Below are positions 33,701-46,700 of a stretch of 64,000 nucleotides of DNA, one piece after another; the first letter of the stretch is position 1, and the number at the start of each line of letters is the position of its first letter. The notes beneath the pieces were generated by a model. It searched no databases. It was not told the DNA's origin and saw only the letters and a list, made by a program, of their open reading frames with translations. The stretch is from Schistosoma mansoni (Eukaryota; Platyhelminthes; Trematoda; Strigeidida; Schistosomatidae). A program made the position numbers and the translations under genes. The stretch covers positions 50,633,925 to 50,697,924 of the forward strand of contig NC_031495.1 of NCBI RefSeq assembly GCF_000237925.1, read 5' to 3'.

Positions 33701-36555
33701 ACTTACGCAAGGCTCATATAGACAAAAAGGAAGAAGCTCACGCGTTCCAAATTGAAAACATAAACTGCCTATACACGAACGCCACGAGCTTGCCAAACAA
33801 AATGGATGAGCTACGTGAACTTAGCAACGCTAATGATGTCCATCTGATAGGAATATCCGAAACTTGGATAACGTCTCAGTTTACGGACCAGGAGCTACCA
33901 ATACCTGGAATGTCTTTATTTCGCAACGACAGAAAAACAGGAATGGGGGGTGGGGTAGCACTATACATACGGTCATGCCTGGATGCGCACCAACTTCACA
34001 ACCAAGAGTTTCTCAATCTTGATGAGTCAGTATGGTGCTCAGTAAGATTGTCGACCACCTCGAGGTGTCTAGTTGAGGTCATCTACAGGAAGCCCACTGC
34101 CGACATCGAGTATGACAAACGTCTGCTGGAAGGATTAACTCGCTCTACGCGTCTCGGATTCTCTCAAATCCTGATTCTAGGGGACTTCAATCTTCCTAAA
34201 ATCAACTTCGTGGAACATACATACATTGGAGGTGACAACTCTACTGAAGCTCTGTTCTTCAACCTCATCGGTGACCTGGGATTATTCGAAAATGTGAAGT
34301 CGGCAACTCGTCGGAGAAACAGTCAGACGCCGTCGCGCTTCGACTGGGTATTCACAAATGAAGAATTCCTAGTTGACGACCTCTCAATCCTGGCTCCCCT
34401 GGGGAAAAGTGATCACGCCGTCTTATCATTCAGCTTTGTCAGCAAAACGGAGCTACGATATCCTACTAGCAACAAGCGCTGGAACTTCAAACGGTTGAAT
34501 GTGTTAGCTTTACAGGACTATCTACAACAGGTGGATTGGGATGTTCACCCTCAACTTGAAGTGGATGCTCATTGGAATTTTTTACTGCACACGATCTTAT
34601 GTGCTACTGAGCATTCAGTTCCTCAAATGGTCCCAAAAAGCTACAAACAACCTACAATCATCAAGAACCGCACTCGTCGTTTGCTAAGTTGCAAAAGGCA
34701 CTTTTGGGCCGAATATAAACGAACCGACAATAACGACGCATACAGGCAATATAAACGCATAAGGAACATATGTTCAAAGGCAATAAGAGAAGACAGGCTT
34801 CAGTTCCAGACCAAGCTTATCGATAAATTCGTCTCCAATCCGAAAAGCTTATTCAGTTACGCAGCTTCTCTTCGACAAGGCAAAACTGGAGTTTCCCAAC
34901 TGCTTGGTCCTAATGGTCCGACCAATAACGACGGTGATGCCGCTAACCTTTTGGCTGAACAATACTCCCAGACATTCCAGCTGACCCACATCAACTATAC
35001 TGACGAAAGCTTCACCTGCACCTGTACAGGACTTTCCGAAGTGGGCCTGAGTGCTGACCTGGTGCTCCGTAAACTGCAGCACCTAAGAAAAGACACTTCT
35101 CCTGGTCCGGATATGGTTCATTCTGCTGTATTGAGGGAAGCAGCTTCAATCCTGACGACACCACTTAGCATGATGTTCACACACTCGCAAAGCAGAGGCG
35201 AACTACCGGAAATTTGGAAGCTGGCCCACATCACACCAATTTTCAAAGGAGGTCGACGCAGTGAACCCTCAAGCTACCGACCAGTGGCCCTTCTCTCCAT
35301 ACCTTCCAAAACTATGGAATCCCTAATATACGACGGTATACTAGAATACTTATCATCCTCAAAGTTCTTCTCACCTCAACAGCATGGTTTCAGAAAAGGT
35401 CATTCTTGTATGACCAACCTGCTGACTGCGGTGGATAGATGGGCAACCATCCTTGATCGCAAGGGGAAGGTTGGCGTCATCTACCTGAACTTCTCAAAAG
35501 CTTTTGATAGGGTCAACCACGTATGTCTTATCAAGAAGCTTAGACGATTGGGTATAAAACCCCCTTTGATTGACTGGCTCTCTTCATATTTAGAAAACCG
35601 ACACTTTAAGGTCAGGGTTAACTTCACTCTCTCTCAGGCTATGGAATGTCCTAGTGGGGTCCCCCAGGGTTCAATACTAGGACCTCTTCTCTTCTTGATT
35701 TATATTAACGATCTTCCTCAACAAGTTTCATCTGACTTATTGCTTTTTGCTGATGATGTGAAACTTTGGAGAGAGATACGTAATCATAATGATATACTAG
35801 TTCTTCAGGAGGATCTGACTCGACTTCAAAGTTGGGCAGACGACAACGGACTTACCTTCAACACTTCAAAGTGCAAGGTAGTCCATCTGAGACATGTTGC
35901 AGACTATAGTTATAACTTAGGTAACTCCCCTCTAGAAGTTTCCCAAGAAGAAAAAGATTTAGGAGTGTTGGTACCCTATGATCTGAAATCGTATGCGAAC
36001 TGTGACAAAAACGCCTCTCAAGCAAACCTTGCACTGGTAACATTGAAGCGCATTTTTGGCCAGTTTGGTGGTAGAACCTTCCACATAATCGTCAACAGTT
36101 TTATTCGCCCCTATTTAGAGTACGGAAACATAGTATTTCCTCCCTCCCTCCAAAAGGATAAGGACACTCTGGAACGTATACAACGTCGAGCCACGAAATC
36201 AGTTCGGGGACTCAAATTCAACCCTTATGAAGAGTGCCTTCAATCACTTAACCTTTACCCGTTAGAGTACAGGCGTCTTAGAGGTGACCTTCTTATGACT
36301 TACAGTATCCTTAATACTTCTGGTAATCCCCTTAAACATCTTCTTAAGCTTAGTCATAACACTAACCTGGGAGGTAACACCCAGAAATTGGAGACCCTAC
36401 ATAGCAGAACAGACTGCAGACACAACTTCTACTCCGTTAGAGTTGTCAAGTGCTGGAATTCTCTGCCGACTGAGCTAGTCCAAGCAACCTCCCAGGAGTC
36501 CTTTAAGGGGAAACTTGACTTATTCCTAAGGACTAAGGATAACATATTATTATGA
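33637..36555 (+). CDS. CR1-like LINE ORF2: APE endonuclease and reverse transcriptase
   Basis: Open for 972 codons in the -1 frame relative to ORF1. The endonuclease begins with INCLYTNATSLPNKMDEL; then GISETWI, LILGDFNLPK and KSDHAVLSF are its catalytic landmarks. The reverse transcriptase has PGPDMVHSAVL, YRPVALLS, QHGFRKGHSC, GVPQGSILGPLLFLIYINDL and LLLFADDVKLW. Motif A reads VIYLNFSKAFDRV: the first catalytic Asp is Asn (AAC at 35488-35490), so this copy is predicted to lack polymerase activity. The C-terminus has the usual CWNSLPTELV block. The first ATG in this frame (33802) lies inside the endonuclease, after the conserved YTNA strand, so translation most likely enters from ORF1. Confidence 0.88.
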   Translation, partial: KKRVKGRDYQLGKHRIGRLPVHLRKAHIDKKEEAHAFQIENINCLYTNATSLPNKMDELRELSNANDVHLIGISETWITSQFTDQELPIPGMSLFRNDRKTGMGGGVALYIRSCLDAHQLHNQEFLNLDESVWCSVRLSTTSRCLVEVIYRKPTADIEYDKRLLEGLTRSTRLGFSQILILGDFNLPKINFVEHTYIGGDNSTEALFFNLIGDLGLFENVKSATRRRNSQTPSRFDWVFTNEEFLVDDLSILAPLGKSDHAVLSFSFVSKTELRYPTSNKRWNFKRLNVLALQDYLQQVDWDVHPQLEVDAHWNFLLHTILCATEHSVPQMVPKSYKQPTIIKNRTRRLLSCKRHFWAEYKRTDNNDAYRQYKRIRNICSKAIREDRLQFQTKLIDKFVSNPKSLFSYAASLRQGKTGVSQLLGPNGPTNNDGDAANLLAEQYSQTFQLTHINYTDESFTCTCTGLSEVGLSADLVLRKLQHLRKDTSPGPDMVHSAVLREAASILTTPLSMMFTHSQSRGELPEIWKLAHITPIFKGGRRSEPSSYRPVALLSIPSKTMESLIYDGILEYLSSSKFFSPQQHGFRKGHSCMTNLLTAVDRWATILDRKGKVGVIYLNFSKAFDRVNHVCLIKKLRRLGIKPPLIDWLSSYLENRHFKVRVNFTLSQAMECPSGVPQGSILGPLLFLIYINDLPQQVSSDLLLFADDVKLWREIRNHNDILVLQEDLTRLQSWADDNGLTFNTSKCKVVHLRHVADYSYNLGNSPLEVSQEEKDLGVLVPYDLKSYANCDKNASQANLALVTLKRIFGQFGGRTFHIIVNSFIRPYLEYGNIVFPPSLQKDKDTLERIQRRATKSVRGLKFNPYEECLQSLNLYPLEYRRLRGDLLMTYSILNTSGNPLKHLLKLSHNTNLGGNTQKLETLHSRTDCRHNFYSVRVVKCWNSLPTELVQATSQESFKGKLDLFLRTKDNILL

Positions 36556-36710
36556 TTTACCAAATTATTTTTTTCCCTCTATTATCGTTCATATACCTGG
36601 TTTTTTGCCTGGAGGTATTGGTGATCCACTGCTACTAGACACGGAAGCTCGTTAAGCGAAAGCTTCTTCTATTCCGTCCTCAACCATTTGAACCATTTTG
36701 AACCAAATAA

Positions 36711-37099
36711 ATTAATGTTAAATGTGGCAATGTCAACAGTTTTCGTGCAAATAATTTATTTGGATCTCTTCCATCATCTTTTATAATACGTCAACCAATG
36801 ACAAAATTAACAGACGATATGGATTCGTTGATGAAAAGAATTATGTTTCTCCTGCTAATCGTAGTTTTCTTAAACGTACAAGACAACATATTATCGATAT
36901 ACGTGACTAAATGTTTTCTGAAAAATTAAGGTCGTTAAAAAATATATTCAACTAATCTAAGCTGACCTACAAACACGATAACGATTTCTGGCTCCTCAAA
37001 TATGAAATGGTTGTCTTTGTTTAGGCCTCCCAAGGTCGCTATTTGAAGGGCGGTTACTTCAATTGTCGTATCACCTAGTATCTCGTTAACACTGTGAAG
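36711..37099 (+). promoter_or_regulatory. Upstream region of transketolase
   Basis: Only about 390 bp separate the CR1-like LINE end from the transketolase ATG, so the promoter and 5' UTR must lie here, inside the LINE, or further upstream. A 30-codon frame ending at about 36911 (YGFVDEKNYVSPANRSFLKR then a stop) has an AG directly before it and could be a small terminal exon of another gene; unproven. No TATA box can be assigned with confidence. Confidence 0.35.
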
Positions 37100-40000
37100 A
37101 TGAGTGAAGTACAGGTTCTCAAAGATGTAGCCACACGGCTTCGAATAAACTCAGTGAAAGCGACTGAAGCGGCAGGATCCGGGTAACTCTTTCTTATTTC
37201 AGTCATTGTACTTCAGACATCCTACTTCATGTGCATCTCTGGCTGAAATTATGTCTGTACTTTTCCTGAAGGAAATGCGCTACAAACCAGAATCACCTAG
37301 AAATCCTTCAAGTGATAGATTTGTATTATCCAAAGTAGGCAACTTCTCTTAAGTGATTTATTATAGGGTCATGCCGCTCCAATACTTTACGCAGCATGGG
37401 CTCAGGTCGGGTTGTTCCCTGAGTCAGAATTGCTTAATTTGCGCAAAATAGATTCGGATTTGGAAGGTCATCCAACTCCGGTAAGAGTTTTAATGTCTAA
37501 CGCCTGTAGCGCTTGCCTTTTGTTGATGTTGCAACCGGTTCTCTTGGTCAAGGTGTCAGCATTGCTGCTGGGATGGCGTACGTCGGAAAATATATTGACA
37601 AAGCAAGCTATAGAGTATACTGCGTGGTTGGAGATGGGGAATCGACTGAAGGGAGTATCTGGGAAGCATTAGCCTTCTCATCATTTTACAAACTGGATAA
37701 TCTTGTTATAATATTCGACGTTAATCGCCTTGGACAAAGTCAGCCGACACAACTGCAACACCATTTAGAAGCTTATCGACTACGGACTGAAGCATTTGGG
37801 TATGATTTCAGTTGCTCCATTAATTTTTAGCCTTGTCCATTCTTTAAGATCTTGTTTTCAGTATTGTAAAAAATCCCATATTTAGTAAGTAGATAACGAA
37901 CCTTGCGAATACTATGTTGGACTAGGCGTTCGGTGTTCTAAGGATTAGTTACACTAGTAGAATACTTCATAACATTATCTCAGGGGATGTGAAGAGGTAT
38001 AAACTTAAATGGTAAAAAGTTATCCCATTGTGCTTGGTTTAACAGCGGATTCAGAACTAGATCGACCAGATTTTTCTGAATAGCTTTGGGTTGCAGTTTA
38101 GCTGTATTATATGCATCATATAAAATATGGCAGTTCTGCATGTTCTTTTCGTACGAATCTAAATACTAGAAGAGTATTTATGCCCAAATATCTTTTCGGT
38201 TCGTTTGTCTATTTCATGTAAAGTAATGAACTTTCCAAGCACTAACTTCAATTTATACAGTATTGCCCCTAAAATGATTTCGTATGTATCCAATATCTAT
38301 CCAGTGTAATGAACTTTTCGAGTTCCGGCGAATTGCTAGGATTCCCACCCATCACTTTATCTGGTTGGAGGTTGGTTATATTGTCTAAACATAGAATACA
38401 AAGGTGTGATCGCTTTGTCAATAGAGGTAGGTAATAAATGTCACAGTTGTATTAAAAACTACTTTCGCGTTCCAAATGAAATTATTTTGCTTTCGTGATA
38501 CAATACTAAAAAAGTATTTTTATTGGCATTACTGCATGGAGTGAACTATCTTGCAATAGTCAATCAGAATACATTCATGGTTTCAAAATGGAACGCCTAA
38601 TACTTTTCACTGTAAAATCGTTCGAAAAATTACCATAGGAGCATAAAGAATTTCGACTAAACTGTCTCCAATCAACGTAAACCATACTGCAGTAAATACA
38701 TCGCAAGTAAACAGCAATGCATCAAATTCATGCAAAAGCCATGCTTGTAAGTAAACTGTCCTACAGTAAACTTAAGCTAAAATGTTTTTAGTGCTACCCA
38801 AGCTGATGATGAGAAATAATTCTAGGTTAACTCGATCACCACATCCTAGATGTGAGTGTTAATACTAATCGGTCCCCTAGACCGAAATGTGTCTGGTCCT
38901 ACGTTGTAGCTGACTGACTGAGACCGAAATAGGTGGCACGGGGTTCATGCCTGTAGGTTGGTAATCGGAAGTCGAACGTCTCAACCACCAGACCACCACT
39001 CTAAATAAAAGTTTGACTACTCTACTTGAAGCTAAACGTTTAGTAGGAACTAATGATAACACTCAGTCGCTGAAAGCGATGTTTGTAGAACAGGGTTAAA
39101 GCCTGAAATTTGACATTTAGAAGCCGCAGCCGAAACTGAAGTAGCCTAGTGAGTAATTGCTAACGAGTCCTTTTAGCCTAACAATCATTAATGTTCACAA
39201 GAAATATTGCACATGCCGTAGTAAATATAACTGTTTTCGTTACTGATTTCCTACCTGAAGATATATAAATGAATTCATGTTTTCTTCCATATCATCTCTA
39301 ATATTTAAAGAATGTAACTTCAATGTATGGTCAAACCATACTGCTTTCTGGGCCTATAACTTATTTTAACCAGTAAATCTTGATCAGCAGTAGTTATAGT
39401 AAATAAATTGCTCTCTGGTGGCTAGATTGCTTTGTTTGGTGTTTTGTCGCGTATATCCTAATGTTCAGTAATTGTATTTAGTTTCATACTGAGGTGGGTA
39501 AATTTTACTAACATTTTTATGTTCAAAAGAATCTATATATTATGTCCTAATTACTAAAGGTAAAGTATTTTTTAATGATCACTTTAGGTGTCATTCTATA
39601 GTGGTAGATGGTCATAACATTGAGGAGTTACTTAAAGCATTTTCATGTGCTCGTACGGTCAAAAATAAACCTGTTGCTTTAATTTGTAAAACGTACAAAG
39701 GTCAAGATTTCCCTGGTATTGCTGATCAGGAGAATTGGCATGGTAAACCCCTTGGAGTTAAGGCGAAGGAAGTTTTGGATTACCTCAATGCTCAATTAAG
39801 CAATACTTCAGTTGGTAGTTATTCTCTACCTTCAAAACCGCTGGATGATTGCAGCGAACTAAAATTAGTGGGTACTATCAAGCTGCCGTCCGCCCCACAA
39901 TATAAAATCGGAGATATGGTAATTCATCAAAAATGCTTTTATATATATATATATATTACTTGGTTATGTGCTTACTGCATAGTTCAGTTTTCTCAAACCA

Positions 40001-43000
40001 TTTACAATCTTAAATCATTTTGTGGTTACTTTTGTTGAGGTATTTACATTCATATGTATCCGCTTTATGTTTACTTACCATTAGGTAGCTACTCGACTCG
40101 CCTATGGCACAGCTCTCTCTCGTATTGGTCAAACTTGTGACCGAGTTATTGGTCTCGATGGTGATACTAAAAATTCAACTTTTAGTATTAAACTTAGAGA
40201 TGTTAAACCAGATCAATTCGTCGAGTGTTTCATCGCAGAGCAAAATTTAGTTGGTGTAGCTATTGGTTGCGCTACACGTGGGCGAACCATTCCATTTGTC
40301 AGTACTTTTGCCGCCTTCCTTACTCGGTCTTTCGACCAAATACGCATGGGTGCAATTTCTCAGACCAACTGTAATTTCGCTGGTTCACATGTCGGAGTCA
40401 GCATTGGTGAGTTCACTGTATAAAATGGTTGAATAGTAAGATATCAAAGTTTGTTTAGTAATATCACTTCTTTTCAGTCGCTTCATAATTGTGCATCATA
40501 TTTGTGTGTGGGCTGCGATACTATACTGGTACCGAAACCGAAGTGGGTAGTTTTTTGGAAAGAGCTCAAACTGTTGATCTAAGGGTTTGATCGACCTGAG
40601 ATGCAGTGTCATGTCAAGCGGTTACCGGAATGAATTTGCACTCCATTTATCTGCCAGGATCTTTCAGCCCATGCCCACCATTGGTCTAGAATCATAGTTC
40701 TCCACCTCCCCTAGGTTTAGCTTCCGCAGTGGTTTATTGGTTAAAGCGTTTAACCTCCCCCTCCACTTTCTTCGATGTTTTCACCTGGTTAGCATCCGTA
40801 CCCGTCACACTTGGAATGTGATTCATATCTCAGTACCTAATAAATTAGTTTTTTAGCTTTCTTCTCTGCCTGTCTAGTTAAAGCTCATGATATCCGTTTT
40901 TCATCACACTTCCGTATGAACAGCTATCACGTGAAGGTAATCATTGGGACGGCACCGATGACGAAATCGTTGGTATCACCGTCTTAAAGCACCAACTCCG
41001 GTGAATTGGTTATATTATATGAATGTCATCCCAGAGACTCCCACTTTTCCCACTAATTGCCATTTCAAAGACTTCATGGAAAAGGAAAGAGATGGTCGGT
41101 TTATGAAAATGCTGTAACATGAAAAATTGCTTTGTAAGTCTGTGACTTGTCGGCTCATCACGGGTCCCTTTCTTGGGTCCTAGTGATGGTGCATTTCGAA
41201 CTTCAGCTGAGGTCGGGCGACCTACTTCAATGTTTCGCTAAGGGTGTTTGGAAATAGTGGGTAGCTGTAGAATAGCTGAAGGCCAACCGGAATTCTCCTT
41301 AAAGTGTTACATCCATCATTCTAAACGTCCGAGCTGAGAGCATAAAAGAGTGTCGTCCTTTTCCGAGATCTCACACTTGTCTTAATTCCGGTTTCTTGTG
41401 TTAAGCTGAGAAGTTGTCTGGTGTTACTCACAGCCTGTGCTTTTCCCATCTCTTTTGCTTTCACTAGTCTACCACCACTCACGGTCGTTCCTTAAACTTT
41501 TGGCTAACCTAGATCTGATTTGTTTTCGCTCTTTATCGTGTTTATGAGAATCTATCAGCATAAAAGTTGTCGCAGAAATCTATTGGTTTTTCGTGACCCT
41601 TTGGTTCAAATCACTAGCAAATGTCACTGCTGTTTCCACAGCTGTTTGTCTATTTTCCGAAGCAATATCTGGGTCGGTCTCGTTTACAAAACTGCTTAAA
41701 TGTAACCTCAGTTGTTCCTGGAATTTACATTTGGCTTTCTCGTCCTCCAGTTCAATCCTAATGGGTCTTCTTATTGTAGTTTTTCTGCGTCCAATGTGAA
41801 GCAAGAAAGTGCGTGCTCGTATTAGAGCATGATCAGAGTCTAAACATGTATTGCAGAACCGGTGATAGTCTTCTATCGAACCTCTCTAACGATGACTGAT
41901 GGCAATATGATCTTTTTGAGTCCATCGTTGGTTTGGTGCAGGGAGTCGCCGTGTTAGACGATGTCTCTCCTTATGCTTATAATTAGTGTTTGCTGAAAAT
42001 AAACGATTGTCTGAGCAAAGTTGCAATAGACGGCCACCATTATCTGTTCTCTGAGCAGGGATACTAAAATACTCACCTAAATGTCTTTTTGTTTGGTTTA
42101 AGCCATCTACTTGGGTATTATCGTCACCTGCAACGAGTACTATATCTGAGTGTTTAGCCTTTTGAAGAATTTCAGAAAGCTTTTTGTAACAGTCATCTTT
42201 CACTTTATCCAGACTGCAGTCAATGGGAGCGTAGGCAGAAACGATGAAAAGGCAAGTGCATATGTTCCTATTTTGAGTTCTTACGGACGACTGTTCACAG
42301 AGACCCACTTTAATAGTGCTTGTTCTGCCCTCGTACTAGGTGCTATGCCTACACCTGCAATTCCATGAGATCTAGCCATCGGGTCGCCAGATACACTGAA
42401 GGTGTATTTCGTCGGCTCTACGTTTTGACGAGGTGAGATCAAATGAATGACCACACTGGGATCTTGTATGTATGTTTCGGAGACACAGCATACATCAATG
42501 GTACGAGATTCTAGGGTTTTAACCCAGGAGGCCTGTTGGCCGATTTGACATTGGATGCGTACGCTGAAGGCTCCAATGTGTAGTTTGGAGAGAGGTTTCA
42601 GTATACCTGAGACAGTGTTTTGCTCACTAGAATCGTTGGCCATAGTGACACTTGAGGAGAAAGCCGAAAGAGGGAGTTTAGTGTTGAAAGTCTATGTTGG
42701 AGGAATAGTAGGGATTCAAGAGGAAGATTGGTTATGAATACAATGATCTTGAGTGCTGTTATAGGTATGAGGGCAGTTATTACTTCCCGGTTGCCCACAC
42801 CGTGGAAGGGTTCTTCTAGAGATGCTTGAAAAGGAAATTGGATTAAAGTTGGTCCTAGTTACCTGAGAACGTGACCACAGTGCCCAAAGGACAACTGCTT
42901 GAGGTCGGTCACACACGACCTTTTTGTGGGTAATCCTTGTGTTAACTCCTTACTTGTTGGGACCTTACCGCCGGTGACGGATATCCGTGGGATAAGGCGA

Positions 43001-43687
43001 GGTGTGTATTTTTAGAGTCGACCTTTTCTAACCCCACCCCTCCTTGTGGGAAGGCAGCATCGCTGTTATACTGGTTGTCAGAAGGAAATACCTTACCACC
43101 GCCACACCTCCGTACAGTCAGAAGTACGATTTCGCTTTCGGACATTGGGTTTGCTGCTTTTAGTCTTACCATTCTTCAACTGACCTGTCTAGCATGGCAG
43201 GACCTTTAGGAACGATTGTTCAGCTAGTTAAGCTCCGTTGGTTCATTACAATGAGCAAGCCTGACCATCACGTCGAGGTAGCAGCGACGGTCGGGATTTG
43301 ACCCTTTATCTGACTCTAATTGAATCTTATGATATTATTGATGGGGTTATCGATTATGTAAGCTTCTTTGAGCCCGTTCGTCGAAAGTTCGGAGTGCAAA
43401 AGGTTACTGACTGACGTGATTCGCTAAGTTACCTTCGTCGTCGTCGGGCTCATCACTTTTAGTAGCCCTTTATCCAACTCCAATTGGATCGTAAGAATGA
43501 TCGTCATCGAGTTATTGATGGCTTGTCGACTGACTCATCACGTTAGTGGCTCAATATCTGACTCCAGTTAGATCGTGTGATGATTATTGTTAAAATACAC
43601 ATACCGCTAACCCTCGTATGCAATCATCGACTTAAATCGCGTTAGTGAATAACGGAATTAAATAAGTCAAGTACGAGAATGAACTTC

Positions 43688-43738
<51 letters not shown>

Positions 43739-46700
43739 AATCGTTGTTCTAGACAAACAATCAGGGAAACTAAGCTAAGTGGAACGGATCAGAGAAAACA
43801 TGTGAGTCAACTTTATTTAACCAAGCCTGACTCAATATTTATAGTCAGACAAAAATAGGTTACAGACACATGGTGAATAGAGTAAGTAATTAACACGTAG
43901 ATCATATGAAAAGGTCAGGGTTAATAAGCGAATAGATGACAGGGCAAGTACATGGCTTGAGAAGAATGAGTAGATTGACCTGTCCAGAGGCTAGAATAAC
44001 CTATGTGGGCTTGAAATAGTACCAGCCCCTACAGTACTACTCTTTTCTGCTTACCAATCTATTTGTATGGCACTTTTGTTGGTGCCCCTCCATCCATATA
44101 TGTTGTAGCTTCTGTGTTGCTTATGTCTGGCTGACCATTCTATCAGGATATGTGCCTTAAATAAATAAGTAGACGGGAAACCCAATAATAAATGTCATCC
44201 GATTTCAACAATAAGTAAATAAACCAACATGTAATGTTTATCTTAAGTACAATAAGTTAATGATAACTTGAATAAAACGCCTATTTCTGGTGATATGTGT
44301 TATCCTATTAGTAGTATAACTCCTTAAAGTATTTGAATCAAGTCCAATTGACTTGATCGCAGAATCTCTACCTGAGAAAATATACTGAGTAAAGGCTTAT
44401 GCAACTTCTAATTTTATATGACGTTTTAACCATAGAATGTCGAACTTACAAACCCTCAGTCTAAACCTTTGTAAGTGAATGAAACGCACTGTTTTGATCA
44501 CCCTTTTTCTCTGAAGCATTACTTACATTTGATGTATTCATCGAGTATGCAGTGCCAATTCTAGGTGAGGTGGTAGATGAACATTGTGAGTCAGCTGGTA
44601 AAAGTTGAAATCTGTATGGATTAGAATGATCAGTGTATTATGTGGGTCTTATTGTAGTTTATATGAAACCTATCGTACAAGTGTCGGATTAGTCTGATGA
44701 AACACGAAAGCAATACAGTGAGTTAGCATATTGTTATTTCCCGACAAGAATAATGAATGACAACTGTTGGGATCTTTTTATGGACTAATACTATACATAT
44801 ATTTTTATTGTATAATTAATTGTTGAATAACTAAACTATGTATATTCATATTCTTATCATAAACTTTATCTTGACCTACAGACTATTATTATACGATTCA
44901 CCATTCTTAAGTTATGCCCCATTTGTTAATCACAGTCTCCCACACTCACAGCCACTTTCGGTTGGATCTTGTACAAATGTTATTTTTTATTTTATGGTAC
45001 GATGTGGTCTGTTTGGTTTGTGTGTAAACCCAGTATGTTTAAAATATATGATTCATATCGTGGAGGCTGAGATTGGTGTTCTGGACTCGAAAGGCAGGAC
45101 CAGGCAGCCAGAAGGACTGATAAGAATTCTAGACTGCTCGTACGGGTTTTATGCGTCATTGGTTCGGTCGATAAGTGACTGTTCTCTAATTGACGGTATC
45201 ATTACGTTATATATTAATAGGGAACAAGGTGACAAGTTATAACACTTATTAAGAGTCACTCCTTTTTTAAATTATATAGTCAGGTCCAAACTTTTTAAAT
45301 AAGTTCCTTGAGGCGCTATGTTCAACAATTCTAAGCTTTTATTGATGTGGTTGAAAGTCAGATGTAGGATTTTTAATACCTAGGGTAAATGGTGATTGGA
45401 TTCGGTTAACATTCGTATCTTAACCACACTAATTAACAAAAGTTTACAAACCCGGCTTGTGCTGCTTACTTGTCACAATTCAAGACAATATCAATACATG
45501 CCATTCAAAGCTTGTTTCTTATATCACTTTTTGGATACATTTTTATGTTATGCTGTGTAGCAGTTATTTTAGTGGGTCAGGGTTATCTCCTTTTTCACCT
45601 GTCTAATATTTATAATTTTTTTTCTGAAATAGGTGAAGATGGGCCGAGTCAAATGGCTTTAGAAGATATGGCTATGTTTCGTTCTGTGATTGGCTCCACA
45701 GTGTTTTATCCATCAGATGCTGTGTCGACTGAACGAGCTGTTGAATTGGCAGCCAACACCGTGGGGATCTGTTATATAAGAACTGGACGTCCTAATCAAC
45801 CTGTAATTTATTCTCCCGAGGAATGCTTTTGCATTGGTAAGGGAAAAGTAAGTGATCATTTAACTTATATCTGGTACTTTTAAATATTACATGTTTTTCA
45901 ATCTTTCTTTGCTCCTTATTATAGACAAACTAGTAATTCGTCCAGGTGTTCGTAATTAACATATTCACACGTTTGTATTCTTGAAGTTATTTTTTAAATG
46001 CAAAAGTTAATTCGCTCCAAAAATAACTGCCAAAAATATCACTATTATTAATATTGTAGACAAAAGAGAGTTAATCAACTCGATTTGGCAATACATTTAT
46101 CTTCACTTGTTTTTGAACCACATTCACTGTATAAAATTTACTTGGTACCAACATACAACAAAAAGTAGAAATACTCACAAAACTATTGACATGTATAAAT
46201 ATTTTCCTCTACAACATTAATACCACTACTTTTATTATATATTTCATCATTAGTTTATCAATTAAATCTAAACCGCACAAATCACTAAATCTATATATTT
46301 CCATAAAACCAGTAATCGTGATAATATTATAACCTATTCTATATAATGTGAACAAATCTCTCAATGTTTTTATAGTGCTTTACTTTAGATTTTATAGTAT
46401 GAGAGTTATATAAACTGTTAGCAAACACCAGATAAATGTACATTATTTATAATGCTTACAATTGTTTATGGCTATCTTTCACTTCAATAGGTTGTTCGGA
46501 CTTCAGGATCTGCTGGTGATCATTTAACTGTAGTTGGTGGTGGTATTACTTTAACTGAAGCCTTGAAAGCAGCCGATGTTCTTGCAACTGAAAATATTAA
46601 TATTCGTGTCATTGATCCATTCACTATTAAGCCAATAGATGCAGAATTACTCGCAAAGGCTGTTAAAGAAACATGTAGCAAAGTACTGACAGTAGAAGAT

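Larger units (their letters stand above)
31910..36710 (+). mobile_element. CR1-like LINE, nearly full length
   Basis: Order: 5' UTR (start uncertain, about 31.9 kb), ORF1 32249-33649, ORF2 to 36555, 3' UTR of about 150 bp. The element ends in a short tandem of CCATTTGAA/CCATTTTGAA units, a 3' end style known from CR1-type LINEs, near 36708. Two point changes look disabling: an in-frame TGA in the ORF1 zinc finger and Asn for Asp in reverse-transcriptase motif A. Otherwise both frames are open, so it inserted recently. It ends about 390 bp upstream of the transketolase ATG. Confidence 0.88.

Noticed and set aside
43690-43735. AT run as a regulatory or replication element
   Set aside because: A plain dinucleotide microsatellite in an intron gives no support for function.
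44693-44715. CTGATGA followed closely by GAAA, hammerhead-like
   Set aside because: Only five bases separate the core boxes, too few for a stem II and loop, and no stem I partner was found.
44838-45242. 134-codon open frame as a possible exon
   Set aside because: It lies within a transketolase intron, has no motif, and its frame does not connect to neighbouring exons.
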